A stretch of DNA of 41,079 bases from Mycoplasmopsis cricetuli ATCC 35279. Lineage in GTDB: Bacteria > Bacillota_I > Bacilli_A > Mycoplasmatales > Metamycoplasmataceae. Positions within the stretch are counted from its first letter, which is position 1; every line of letters starts with the position of its first letter. The stretch is taken from positions 1 through 41,079 of the forward strand of contig NZ_JAHB01000007.1 in NCBI RefSeq assembly GCF_000526955.1, written 5' to 3'. The position numbers and the translations under genes were made by a program. Positions 1 to 10,427 of this stretch are shown in pieces. Under the pieces are notes generated by a model. It did no database searches. It was not told where the DNA came from and saw only the letters and a program-made list of their open reading frames with translations.

Positions 1-129
1 TTTTTTTTTTTTTTTTTTATACCATTGGCTATTAATAAATAATTAATTTTTTAATATAATTAAAGAGTTACTTCAATCTTTAAAATTAAAGTAACAAAAA
101 ATACTTAAAATAATAAAAGAAAGGAGAAA
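1..129 (+). promoter_or_regulatory. ptsG upstream region with promoter and 5' hairpin
   Basis: The window opens with a run of 18 T. A TATAAT box lies at 55-60 with no good -35 at the usual distance. The predicted transcript start is near 67, which is also the first base of an inverted repeat (67-77 with 85-95, one mismatch, 7-base loop). The hairpin has no T-run behind it, so it is not a terminator. It would form the very 5' end of the ptsG mRNA, or act as an operator. A strong Shine-Dalgarno AAGGAG is at 121-126. Confidence 0.5.
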
Positions 130-2694
130 ATGACTAAGATTTTAGATAAATTTTCTGGAATGTTTTCTGGGAAAAAAGATAGAAAATTGGATAATAGTAA
201 AAATACTAAAATAAGAAAAACACTTGGAAAAATTTCAGGTGCTTTTATGCTTCCAATTTCTATTATGGCTATATCAGGTCTTTGGCTTGGAATTGGGGCT
301 GCTATTGCTGCTAACAGTGGTCAAAACACTGGACTTTTAACTTTTGGTAATTTTATTCAACAACTTGGTGATCCAGTTTTTGGTTCATTACCATTATTAT
401 TTGCTGCGGCCTTTGTTATTGCTTTTACAGATGAAGCTGGAGTTGGAGTTTTTGCAGCTATTATTGGTTATGCTGTTTTTGCTGCAATTCAATCGGTATT
501 TATAACAGAAACTACAAAAGAAGTTTTTGAAAAATTACTTACTTCTGATGGAAAAGAAGAAATCATAAATTCAGCAACTAATAAACCAATAGAGATTAAA
601 AAAATAGTTCATGTTGGATATAAAGTTCTTTTCACTGGAGCAGGACGTAATCCTGAAGCTTTAGATAGAGTTGTTGGAACCACTCTTGGAATTAGATCTC
701 TTCAAACATCTGTTTTTGGTGGTCTAGCAGTTGGACTTGTTGTTCAATATATATATAATAAATTTCATACAATTCAACTTCCAGGAGTTTTTTCATTTTT
801 TGGAGGAAAAAGATTTGTTTCAATTGTAACAGTTCCTGCAGCAGCTGCTTTGGCTATTGTGTTCTTGATTTTGTGACCATGAATTGGAGTTGCACTTAGT
901 GGATTTGGTAATGCTTTAGGTAAAGTTCCATATGGTTTTGAATCTCTTATTTTTGGGTTTGTCGAAAGATCACTTGTTCCATTTGGATTACATCATGCTT
1001 TCTATGCACCACTTTGATATTCACCAGCAGGAGGAGATATTAATTTTAGTTTAGAAGAATGACAAAAATTTCTTTCTTCGGATGCTCCTGAACAAGCAGC
1101 TAAATTAAAAGAAGCAATCTCTCTTGCAAAATCAGGAGATGCAGCTCTTGCAAACAATGAATATGCAAATTTAGCAAAATTAATTGTTACAGTTGCTAAA
1201 GAACCTTCAAAATTCCAAGGGGATTCATCTGGAGCTACTGCTTTATTGAAATTTGATTTTGATAGTGTTGTTTATCCTCATGTTATAAAATCTGGTGAAG
1301 TAGTACAATCAGTTTCAAACAAGGAATTACCACTATTTAAATTTGTTGAACAACAACTAGGTATTAAAATTGGTCGTTTTGCTGATGGTAAGTTTTCATT
1401 TATGATTTTTGGACTTCCAGCAGCAGCCGCAGCAATGATTTTTGCAGCACCAAAAGAAAATAGAAAAGTTGCAATTAGTGCTGTAGTTCCTAGTGCTATA
1501 ACCACTATTTTAACCGGTGTTACTGAACCTATTGAGTTTACTTTCTTGTTCTTATCACCTTTATTATTCTGAGGATTCCATGCATTCTTCTGTGCTATTT
1601 CATTTATGTTAGCTAATTTATTTAGTGTGCATATTCCTCAAATTTTTTCAGGTGGATTACTTGACTTAATTATCTATGGAGTTGTTCCTGTTGCTAAAGG
1701 AACAAATTTCTGATGAACATTATTAGTTGGATTAGCATATGTTCCAATTTACTTCTTTGGATTTTATTTCTGAATTAAATTCAGAGATCTTAAAACTCCA
1801 GGAAGAGGTGAAACTGTTAAATTATTCACCAAAAAAGATTATTTACAATCAAAAGATGATAAATCTTTAAATTCATCACTTGATATGCGCGCATATGAAA
1901 TTGTACAAGGATTTGGGGGAACTCAAAATATTACTGCTTACAATAATTGTGCATCACGTTTAAGATACGATGTTAAAGATATGTCACTTGTTGATGAAGA
2001 TAGATTAAAAGCTACTGGTGCTGTTGCAATCAAAAAAGAAGGTGCACACCATGTGCAAGCTATCTATGGAGCAGTAGCTGAACAACTTAATGCTAAAATT
2101 AAAAGTTCAAGAGCTACCATTGTTGAACATGAAATGAAAATAGATGCAAATTCACTTGCAATAGAAAATAATTCAACAATGATAGATATGGATAAAAAAA
2201 AATTAAATAAAGAAAATTTACTCATTAATCCTTTAAAAGTAGGTCCTGTTGTTTATGGAGAATTAATTGCACTTAAAGATGTTAATGATGGAGTATTTTC
2301 AGAAAAACTAATGGGTGATGGATTTGCAATGAAGTTTAACGCTCAAGAAACTGGAAAAGTATATGCTCCTGTTGATGGATATATGAGTGTTGTTTTTGAA
2401 ACTAAACATGCTTATGGAATTACAACAAAAGAAGGTGTTGAAATTTTAATTCACATTGGAATTGATACAGTTAATTTAAAAGGAGAAGGATTTAAATCAT
2501 TTGTAAAGGTAGGTGATCAAGTAAAACGTGGTGACTTATTAGCTGAAGTTAATTTAAAACTTCTTAAAGATAAAAAACTTAAAACCTTCCCAATTGTTGT
2601 AGTACTAAATGAAAGTAAGCACAAGAATATTACTTTTAAAACTGAAGCAAAAAATATCACTGATAAGTCAATTGACATTATTGAAGTTAGATAA
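130..2694 (+). CDS. ptsG: PTS glucose-family transporter, EIICBA fusion
   Basis: Sugar-specific enzyme II of the phosphotransferase system, which imports and phosphorylates glucose or a related sugar at the membrane. The frame is open for 854 codons when TGA is read as Trp. Domains in order: EIIC membrane channel (about residues 25-575, with the family motif GVTEPIEFTFLFLSP), EIIB (about 586-670, phospho-Cys607 in NNCASRLRY) and EIIA (about 705-850, with His760 and His775, the latter in ILIHIGID). Length and domain order fit mycoplasma PtsG. The start is fixed by AAGGAG four bases before the ATG. A transcription terminator follows. Glucose is the family's usual substrate; the exact sugar cannot be proved from sequence. 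Confidence 0.93.
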
Positions 2695-2707
2695 TTTTTG
2701 TTAAATT

Positions 2708-2734
2708 AAAAGCACTATTATAGTGCTTTTTTCA
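2708..2734. terminator. Bidirectional terminator between ptsG and pncB
   Basis: Perfect stem AGCACTA/TAGTGCT (2711-2717 with 2721-2727), loop TTA, flanked by an A-run and a T-run. It can serve ptsG on the plus strand and pncB on the minus strand. Confidence 0.85.
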
Positions 2735-2745
2735 TTATTTATTTT

Positions 2746-3753
2746 TTAATTGTATTTAATTAATTTGACATTTTCTCTAAATCCACGACCTTCTTTGGCT
2801 TGATTTTTACCATTTAATAAGACCGCATCAGCTGAAAAAGAATTATTTAATTTAAAAATACTTTGACCAACCCCATAATAATCTACCGGAGTGTTTAAAT
2901 CTTCAAAAAGTTTAATTTTAGCTGCATCAAAACCACTTGAAACAACAATCTTATAATTATTTGCCCCTACTTGATCTAAGGCTTTACGTAAGCGAAATAT
3001 TTGTTCAGGATTAACTCCATACTGTGGTTTTTCACCATCAAACATATGATCAACCATATTTTTAGATGTATCAACTCGCACTCCTCATACTTTATTTCCA
3101 AGTGCATGCCACACTTTGAGTGAGTCATCAATGACATTGTTATTATAATCAACTAGTGAAATTAATTTTGATTTTGGAAACAATTCATGATATGCTTTAG
3201 TTGCTGCTACAACATCACCATTAAATCCTTGAATTAAAATATGTGGCATTGATCCAAAAACTTGTTCATCATCTCTGTTAATTTGTTCTTGCTTTTGGGC
3301 TGCTGTTGATACTAATTTTATTCCAGCAATTGCTACTGCAGCTCCATCAACATGTTGAACTAAATAATGATCAGCTCGATCACCCATAAAAATAATTTCT
3401 TTGTTTTTAGCTGCTTTTTTGCAATTATAGATATTAGTTGCAATTGAAGTGTTACGAGCTAAAATTCCATCAATTAATCCTTCTCAGATTCCAAAATGAT
3501 GATATGAACCAGTTAATTGAAGGACCACATCTAAATTATTTATTTTTGAACCATCAGGAAGATATTTAATTTCATATTTACTTGTGTTGGTTTCTTTTTC
3601 AAGAAGTTTTAGCACTTCTTTCATTCCAGCTAAAATTGCATTATCTTTGCGTTGAAAAAATTGCATAGTAATAACATTATTTGGTTTAAATTTTTTTAAA
3701 ATTTCCTTAGTTTTATGAAAGTAACTTGCAATGTATTGTTCTTTGTTATCCAT
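2746..3753 (-). CDS. pncB: Nicotinate phosphoribosyltransferase
   Basis: Makes nicotinate mononucleotide from nicotinate and PRPP, the entry step of NAD salvage, on which mycoplasmas depend. The reading frame is 335 residues when TGA codons are read as Trp. It resembles the short mollicute NAPRTase type: the N-terminal part with VLQLTGSYHHFGIWEG, the central GDRADHYLVQHVDGAAVAIAG, and the C-terminal VVSSGFDAAKI and YYGVGQSIF, which fit the phosphate-binding barrel half of the family. The gene stands alone and is divergent from pgk, with 164 bases between the two starts. It ends at the terminator shared with ptsG. The main alternative is a nicotinate-nucleotide pyrophosphorylase relative, which is less likely. 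Confidence 0.82.
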
Positions 3754-3917
3754 AAGTTTCCCTAAAATTTCTATATGTTTTAAAAAAGGCTTTTACTAAA
3801 TATAAATTTTATTAGAAAAATAAAATCTTTAAAGTCAAAAATCTTTAATAATTTTGAATGTTTTAATGTAAAATTTATTTTAAATATTCTAAATTATTTA
3901 TAATGGAGAAATAAATT
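3754..3917. promoter_or_regulatory. Divergent promoter region pncB/pgk
   Basis: 164 bases between divergent starts. On the plus strand TAAAAT at 3869-3874 could be a -10 that leaves the pgk SD (GGAG at 3905-3908) inside the transcript. A better TATAAT at 3899-3904 is so close to the ATG that it would exclude the SD. No convincing -35 was found. Confidence 0.35.
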
Positions 3918-5102
3918 ATGTTTAAAACTTTAAATGATATTTCTGTTTTTGAAAAAAAAGTAATTGTAAGAGTGGATTTAAATGTTCCTTTAAAAAATCA
4001 TGCTATTACATCAACAAAACGTATTAAAGCAGTTATCCCAACAATTGAACATTTAATTTCAAATGGAGCTAAAGTAATTTTATTATCACATTTGGGAAGA
4101 GTTAAAACTGCAGAAGATTTAACAACAAAAACTTTAGCACCAGTTGCTATTGAGCTTTCAAGACAATTACAAAAACCGGTTAAATTTGTTAATCAAACTC
4201 GAGGGGAACTAGTTGAAGAAACTATTGCTCAAATGAAACCAGGAGATATTATTTTACTTGAAAATACTCGTTTTGAAGATTTAAATGATAAAGCTGAAAG
4301 TAAAAATTCACCTGAATTGGGAGCTTATTGAGCAAGTTTAGCTGATGTGTTTGTTAATGATGCTTTTGCAACTTCACATCGCTCACATGCATCAAATGTA
4401 GGAATTGCATCTCGAATTAGAGAATCAGCTATTGGATTTTTAGTACAAAAAGAACAAGAAGCTCTTTCGAAAGTAATTAATATGCCTGAGCGTCCTTATG
4501 TAGCAATTATAGGAGGAGCAAAAGTTTCTGATAAAATTCAGGTAATAGAAAATTTGATAAAAATTGCAGATAAAATGATAATTGGTGGTGGAATGGCATT
4601 TACCTTTTTAAAATCTAAAAATTATCCTATTGGAACATCGCTTGTAGAAGAAGATTTTGTCCCATTGGCAAAAAGTTTTCTTGAAAAATACTCAGATAAA
4701 ATTGTACTCCCATTTGATCATAAAGTAGTTCATGAATTCAAAAATACAACCCCAATTATTCAGGAAAATGGTATTGCAGATGATTTAATGGGACTTGACA
4801 TTGGACCAAACACAATTAAACTTTTTAAAGAAAATTTACAAGGTGCAAAAACAGTTGTTTGAAATGGGCCTGTTGGAGTTACTGAATTTGAAAATTTCCA
4901 AGAAGGAACTCTAGCCATTTCTAGAATGATAGCATCACTTGATGGTGTTTATTCAGTTGTTGGTGGTGGAGATTCTGTTGCAGCTGTTGAAAAATTAGGT
5001 ATGGAAAATAAATTTTCACATGTGTCAACTGGTGGAGGTGCTTGTCTTGAAATGCTTCAAGGAATTAAACTACCAGGAATTGAAATCATCCAAAGAAAAT
5101 AA
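3918..5102 (+). CDS. pgk: Phosphoglycerate kinase
   Basis: Transfers the phosphate of 1,3-bisphosphoglycerate to ADP in glycolysis, a main ATP source in mycoplasmas. The 394-residue frame, with TGA as Trp, carries the family signature [10 protein letters not shown] near residue 15, substrate-binding histidine and arginine motifs ([16 protein letters not shown]), [15 protein letters not shown] in the middle, and the C-terminal nucleotide-binding [11 protein letters not shown]. Length is normal for bacterial PGK. The ATG follows GGAG at 3905-3908. A terminator comes directly after the stop, so ppa downstream is probably transcribed separately. Confidence 0.97.
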
Positions 5103-5104
5103 CT

Positions 5105-5136
5105 AAAAAAGTTATCTATGATTAGATAACTTTTCT
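5105..5136 (+). terminator. Terminator after pgk
   Basis: Stem GTTATCTA/TAGATAAC (5111-5118 with 5123-5130), 4-base loop, preceded by an A-run and followed by TTTTCTTTT. Confidence 0.85.
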
Positions 5137-5183
5137 TTTACATTTTGAAATAAAAATTGAAAAAATTAATGTATTATTTGTAT

Positions 5184-5738
5184 ATGAAAAATATAATAAA
5201 TGTTAAAATTGAAATTCAAAAAGATTCAAGAATTAAATATGAATATAATCGTAAAACAAAAGAAATTGAAGTTGATCGCATTTTAAGAGAAGATTTTAAA
5301 TACCCTGCTAATTATGGATTTATTCCAAATGCACTTGATTGAGATGGTGATGAACTTGATGTTCTTGTTTATTCTGAAGAAACTTTTGCAGTTGGAACTT
5401 CATTACAAGCACGCATTATTGGTGCCATGAAAATGGTTGATGATGGAGAAACTGATACTAAATTAATTGCTGTGCATGCTGATGATTATCGCCTTGAAAA
5501 TATTAAAAAATTAAATGATTTACCGCTTCCATTTTTAGATACTGTAAAAACATTTTTTAGCACATATAAAAATTGAAAAAAACCAGGAATTACTAGTGTG
5601 GATGGTTTTGAAGATGTTAATTGAGCTCTAGAAGAATACAAAGAGTGTGTATTATTGATGGATAAATATGGATCAATGGATAAACAAGAATTTATTAAAT
5701 TAATGAAACTAAAACATCCTGAAAAATATACAAATTAA
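5184..5738 (+). CDS. ppa: Inorganic pyrophosphatase, family I
   Basis: Soluble enzyme that hydrolyses pyrophosphate to phosphate and so pulls biosynthetic reactions forward. The 184-residue product has the family I features: an N-terminal strand region ([15 protein letters not shown]), [12 protein letters not shown], and the metal-binding acidic cluster [11 protein letters not shown] around residues 52-62. An upstream TTG (5157) and an ATG at 5169 lie in the same frame, but the family begins close to ATG 5184, which is therefore chosen. No SD is visible before any of these starts, so translation may be leaderless. The gene lies between two terminators and is probably monocistronic. Confidence 0.92.
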
Positions 5739-5742
5739 ATAC

Positions 5743-5772
5743 AAAAAAAGCTCGGCTAGTTCCGAGTTTTTA
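5743..5772 (+). terminator. Terminator after ppa
   Basis: Stem CTCGG/CCGAG (5751-5755 with 5762-5766), extended by G.T and A-T pairs, loop CTAGTT, then a T-rich tail. Confidence 0.8.
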
Positions 5773-5800
5773 TTATGTTGTTTTATAATTTAATGAAAAA

Positions 5801-5891
5801 TGGCGGAACAGAGAGGATTTGAACCTCCGCGGGAGTTGCCTCCCCTACAGTCTTTCCAGGACTGCCTCTTCAGCCTCTTGAGTACTGTTCC
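5801..5891 (-). tRNA. tRNA-Ser (anticodon GGA)
   Basis: Read on the minus strand, the acceptor GGAACAG pairs with CTGTTCC; the discriminator is G and the 3' CCA is encoded. The long variable arm and 91-nt length mark a class II serine tRNA. The anticodon loop CTGGAAA (plus 5853-5859) gives anticodon GGA, reading UCC/UCU. Confidence 0.96.
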
Positions 5892-5945
5892 AGTTATTTG
5901 TGGTTTTCAGTGTGAGATTTTAACTTAAAAAAGAGAATAAAAAAA

Positions 5946-6036
5946 TGGCGGAACAGAGAGGATTTGAACCTCCGCGGGAGTTGCCTCCCCTACAGTCTTA
6001 GCAGGACCGCCTCTTCAGCCTCTTGAGTACTGTTCC
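5946..6036 (-). tRNA. tRNA-Ser (anticodon GCT)
   Basis: Almost identical to the tRNA-Ser 54 bases downstream on the same strand; the differences seen are in the anticodon arm. Loop CTGCTAA (plus 5998-6004) gives anticodon GCT, reading AGC/AGU. CCA is encoded. A TATAAT on the minus strand at 6049-6054 lies 12 bases before the 5' end and probably drives both tRNAs. Confidence 0.96.
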
Positions 6037-6149
6037 AATTGCTAAAATATTATAACATAATTAAAGGAAAATAAAATTAAAACAATAATTTATTAATTAA
6101 TTTTTTAAGTATTATAATTTATTTAGTCAATATTAAACAAGGAAATAAT
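6037..6149. promoter_or_regulatory. Divergent promoters: tRNA-Ser pair (-) and hydrolase (+)
   Basis: The minus-strand TATAAT at 6049-6054 serves the tRNAs. The plus-strand TATAAT at 6113-6118 serves the hydrolase, with a leader of about 25 bases that includes AAGGA just before its ATG. Confidence 0.6.
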
Positions 6150-6941
6150 ATGCAATCAAATTTAAAAAAATGAAAATATCCTTCAATTTCATACTTTGAT
6201 GAAAATAATAAAAAAACAATTGTTATGGTACATGGTTTTAATGGTTCATGCAATGGGTTTTTATCAATACTTGAAAAAATTCCTAATGCAAATTATTACT
6301 GTTTTACTTTGCCTGGATGTTCAAGTACTCCTGCAACACTTGAACAAATGAGTGTTGAATATTATGCACAATTAGTTGTTGAATTTATCAATTTTCATAA
6401 TTTAAAAAATGTTATTTTAATTGGTCATTCAATGGGTGGTGGAATTATTTCATTGGTGTATAAATTAGCTTCAAAATTAATTTCAAAAATTGTTTTTATT
6501 AGTCCTATGAATCGTTCAGCTAGAATAAAAAAAGATTTTTTCTTAAAAACATATTTTCCAACTAATTTTGAAGAATATAAAATTTTTATAAAATCACTTT
6601 ATTATGATAATTCGTTTGTTGATACTTTAGCATTTGAAAAATATAGAGAAACATTTAATTCAAAAAATTTTACTAATAAATATATTCTTAAATTAGGCTA
6701 TTCACTACCTCAAGAACCTCTTTTTGACTTAATTGAATCAGGAATTCAATCAATTACAATTCCTTCATTGTTAATTTTAGGTGAATTTGACACTGTTATA
6801 CCTACATTACCAGCTAAAAAATATTTTACTCAACATAATTCAACAATACAAATTAAGGTCATAAATAATGTAGGACATATGGTTTTTGAAGAATCCCCTG
6901 AAGAGTTTTTAAAAATTTTAAATACTTTTATTGCGCAATAA
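6150..6941 (+). CDS. Alpha/beta hydrolase (esterase/lipase-like)
   Basis: A 263-residue cytoplasmic alpha/beta hydrolase. Visible are the oxyanion-hole motif VHGFNGS (residues 27-33), the nucleophile elbow GHSMGG with Ser94, a likely acid Asp214 in LGEFD, and His243 in VGHMVFEE, so the triad is complete. Start ATG 6150 is preceded by AAGGA and is in frame with a TGA-encoded Trp at residue 8. Proteins of this type in mycoplasmas are often labelled triacylglycerol lipase or proline iminopeptidase. The substrate cannot be told from sequence; esterase activity is the safe inference. There is no signal peptide. A terminator follows directly. Confidence 0.85.
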
Positions 6942-6967
6942 AAAATGCTATATATAGCATTTTTTCA
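6938..6967. terminator. Bidirectional terminator between hydrolase and trigger-factor-like gene
   Basis: Near-perfect palindrome centred on ATGCTATATATAGCAT (6945-6960) with A-run and T-run flanks, between convergent genes. Confidence 0.8.
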
Positions 6968-6977
6968 TTCAATTAAT

Positions 6978-8129
6978 TTAAATTTCAATGAAAGTGTATT
7001 TTTTATTTTTTTCAAAAATTTCAGACTCATATTGCTTTAAATAGGTTAAGGCAATTTTTTTAATTAATAAAGATCTTGCAATAGCTTGTGGTTGAATTTG
7101 ATGTCTACTTTCTTCAGGTAAAAAACCTTGAGCAAAGGCCACTTCTTTTTTAAATTCATCTTCTGAAAAATTAAGTTTAAATTTGTTTTTAAGTAAAATT
7201 TGTCAAAAATAATCCAAAATTGCACCAATTACATTTTTTTCTATTTCTTGATTTGAAGGTTTAGGTCCAAATTGTTTTTTATATTCTTCTATTTCATGTG
7301 CAATTAAATCTTGTGGAATGTTTGGTTTTGGACTTTTTTCAACTATTTGTTTTAAAATATTTGTTCCATATTCATATAATGCATTGCTGTAAATTTGTTC
7401 ACGAGTTGTTAATTCAATTTCATCTTTAACTTGTTTTAAGTTTTTAAAATTTTTCCCCATTATTTCATTTGCATTATCATCAGTTATTTCTTTTTCTTCA
7501 AAATAGAATGCTTCAGTTATTTCTAAATTTCATTTTTGATTTAAAAATTCACTTTCAAATTTATCATGATTGTATTTATTTAATAAATTTTGTTCAAGTG
7601 GATTATTTGGGTCAGTTCCCATTTTTATAACAAGTGAGTTAGTTTGGTTATTTTGATTTGTAACATTTAAATACACTAAATGACCTTGTTGAATTTTCAT
7701 TTCAGCAGGCAACACTTTTCTAAATTTATAACTTTTAACAAAATTATTAATAAAATCATCAATCATTTGATTGTGATTTTCAGGAAACTTAAGTTTAGCA
7801 TTTGGAGTTATGTCAAAATTGTATTTATCAAATTCATCAAAATAATAAATTTTAAAATTTAAATCAAGTTCTTCAGAAGATATTTTATCAATTATGGTGA
7901 TTGGTCTTAAATAAATAGCCGAAATTTCATCTTGTTCTAAATATTTTTTTCAAATTGAATCATGTTTATTTCTAATAATTTCTCTTGAAGCATTTTGTCA
8001 AATCATTTGCTGATTGATTTTAATATTTGGGTCTGTTTTGCTTTGTGCTTGCAGATTATTTAAAGCTTCATTTTGAGCTTGTATTCATTTTTGTTTATCA
8101 ATGGTAATTTTTTCAAATAATTCTTTCAT
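6978..8129 (-). CDS. Trigger-factor-like chaperone, divergent
   Basis: A 383-residue soluble protein whose layout follows trigger factor. The N-terminal region (about 1-110) includes a ..LRPITIIDKI.. stretch like the family's PEID region. A middle part (about 120-190) with LPAEMKIQQGHLVYLNV corresponds to the entry into the PPIase domain. The helical C-terminal part has PNIPQDLIAHEIEEYKKQFG, like the family's IPEALV..EV. It is shorter than usual trigger factor (about 430-480 aa), and the ribosome-docking signature GFRxGKxP is not visible. It therefore resembles the trigger-factor-related chaperones annotated in mycoplasmas. Start ATG 8129 follows GAGGAAAA. Divergent from ligA. Family assignment is inference from pattern, not from a search. 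Confidence 0.6.
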
Positions 8130-8197
8130 TTTTCCTCTTGCAATTTATTTTATCAAATATACTATTTTTTAACTCAGTAAATATATAATATATTATT
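8130..8197. promoter_or_regulatory. Divergent promoter region; ligA leaderless
   Basis: TATAAT at 8184-8189 on the plus strand is eight bases before the ligA ATG at 8198, which implies an mRNA with almost no leader. No SD precedes ligA. The minus-strand gene has its own SD just before its start. Confidence 0.55.
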
Positions 8198-10417
8198 ATG
8201 AATTTACCTGATAAAGATCAAATTATTATTGCAAAAAAAAGAATTGCAAAACTTGTTTCAATGATTAATTTTTGAAATTATGAATATTATGAATTAGACT
8301 TTCCTTCAATTTCAGACCAAGAGTACGACATTCATTATCAAGAATTACTAGCTCTTGAAAAACAATACCCAGAACTAAAGAAAAAAAATTCTCCAACTAA
8401 TAAAGTGGGAGGAAAACCTTCTTTTAAATTTCAAAAATTCCAGCACACAAAAACAATGCTTTCTTTAAATAAGGCCTATTCTATTGATGATGTAATTAAG
8501 TTTCATAATGATAATATTAAAACAATAAACAATCAGAACATATCATATAGTTTAGAACCAAAAATTGATGGATTATCAATTTCTCTTCATTATCAAAATG
8601 GAAAATTAATCCAAGCAGTTACAAGAGGGGATGGTATAACTGGAGAAATTGTTACTAATAATATTAAATGCATTACAAATTTACCTTATGAAATTAATTA
8701 TTACAATGACTTAGAAATTCGTGGTGAAGTATATTTAAGCAAGACAAATTATTCATTAGCAAATGAACGTCTTAAACTTGAAAATAAATTAAATGATAAT
8801 TTGAAAACATTAAAAAACATTCTTGATATGTTAATTAATATAAATGAAGATATAAAATTTTTGAGCTATCAGAAAAAGATTAAAAATACAATTTTAAATT
8901 ACAAAAATAATTTTAATTTGTCATTTGAAGAGCTTCAAAAACAAATTAATGAAACTGATGTTTTAATTGAGCAAAATATATTTGTAAAAACTGAAAAAAT
9001 AAAAACTAAACCAAAAATATTTGCAAATCCTCGAAATGCTGCAAGTGGAACTTTAAGACAATTAGATTTGAATGTGGTAAAACAAAGAAAACTAAGTTAT
9101 TTTGTGTATGAAATTGTTGATCCTGAAAAGCATAATATTTTTTCTCAAATTGATGTTTTAAATTTTTTAAAAAAACTCAATTTTAAAACTAATGAGTATA
9201 TTTTTAATGCACCAACAATTGAACAAGTAATAAATAAAATTAATTCATTTAAAAATATCAAGCAAAATTTATCTTATGATTGTGATGGTTTTGTTATCAA
9301 AGTTAATGAAATAAAGCATTGAAATCAATTAGGTTTTACTTCAAAATTTCCAAAATATGCTATTGCTTTTAAATATGAAACAGAAGAAGCTATTACTAAG
9401 GTTATTGATATTACAGCAGAAGTTGGAAGAACCGGGAAAATTACTTATTTGGCTCGACTTGAACCAGTTCAACTCAATCAAACTACAGTAAGAGCTGCTA
9501 CTTTGCACAATTATGAATTTATTAAAAGTCTTAATTTAAACATTGGAGATAGTGTTAAGCTGATCAAATCAGGAGAAATAATTCCCAAAGTAATTGAATT
9601 AGTTGAAAAACACACACAATCAATTTTTACAAAAATACTATTTTGTCCTTCATGTAATTATTTGCTTTCTGAAAAAGAAAACTTAGTTGATCAATTTTGC
9701 AAGAATGATTTTTGTAATGAAAAAATTATTCGTTCATTAATTCATTTTGCATCTCGAGAAGGAATGAATATTATTGATTTAGGAGAAGAAAATATCAGAT
9801 TGTTTTACAATAATGGAATTATTCAAAAAATTTCTGATATATATGATCTTGAACATCGAAAAAAAGAATTAAATAAATTACCAAATATGGCAAAAAAAAG
9901 AATTCAAAAAATTATTTCAAGTATTGAAAAATCTAAAAAAACAACTTTGCCAAAAACTTTGTTTGCAATTGGAATAAAAAACGTTGGAGCACAAGTTTCT
10001 GAATTAATTTGCAATCGAATTGACAGGCTTTTAGATTTAACAAAAATTGATTTAAATTCATTAACTGAAATTAAAACAATCGGAACTTCAATTGTTGAAA
10101 GCATTAAAAACTTTTTAAGTAATGCAGAAAATATTGAACTTTTAAATTTTTTAGATAATACTTTAGAATATCAAAATACCAAAAAAGGAACTAGCTTGGC
10201 AAATTTATCATTTGTAATCACTGGAACATTGTCACAATCAAGAGATTATTTTAAAAAAATAATATCTGAGAATGGTGGTAAAATTTTAAGTAATATATCA
10301 AATCAAACCGATTATTTATTAGTTGGTGAAAATGCTGGAAATAAGCTAGCAAAAGCAAAAAATAATAATATTAAAATAATTGATGAAAATCAACTATATA
10401 TGTTAATTAAAAAATAA
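8198..10417 (+). CDS. ligA: NAD-dependent DNA ligase with an internal insertion
   Basis: Seals nicks in replication and repair using NAD. 739 residues with TGA as Trp. In order: Ia domain; adenylation domain with the AMP-accepting Lys122 in EPKIDGLS; OB fold; a four-Cys zinc site (Cys483, 486, 501, 506); helix-hairpin-helix repeats; and a C-terminal BRCT domain (about 660-739). The family is usually about 660-680 residues. The excess is a Lys/Asn/Leu-rich, probably helical segment at about residues 192-273, between the NER motif and FANPRNAASG, where other LigA have only a short link. The frame is intact across it. A TATAAT box sits eight bases before the ATG. asnA follows 10 bases after the stop. 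Confidence 0.95.
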
Positions 10418-10427
10418 AAGGACTAAA

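Noticed and set aside
876-1885. Apparent break-up of ptsG and many other genes into pieces, as if pseudogenes.
   Set aside because: All breaks are TGA in the same frame at positions where families have Trp; with TGA as Trp the genes are intact.
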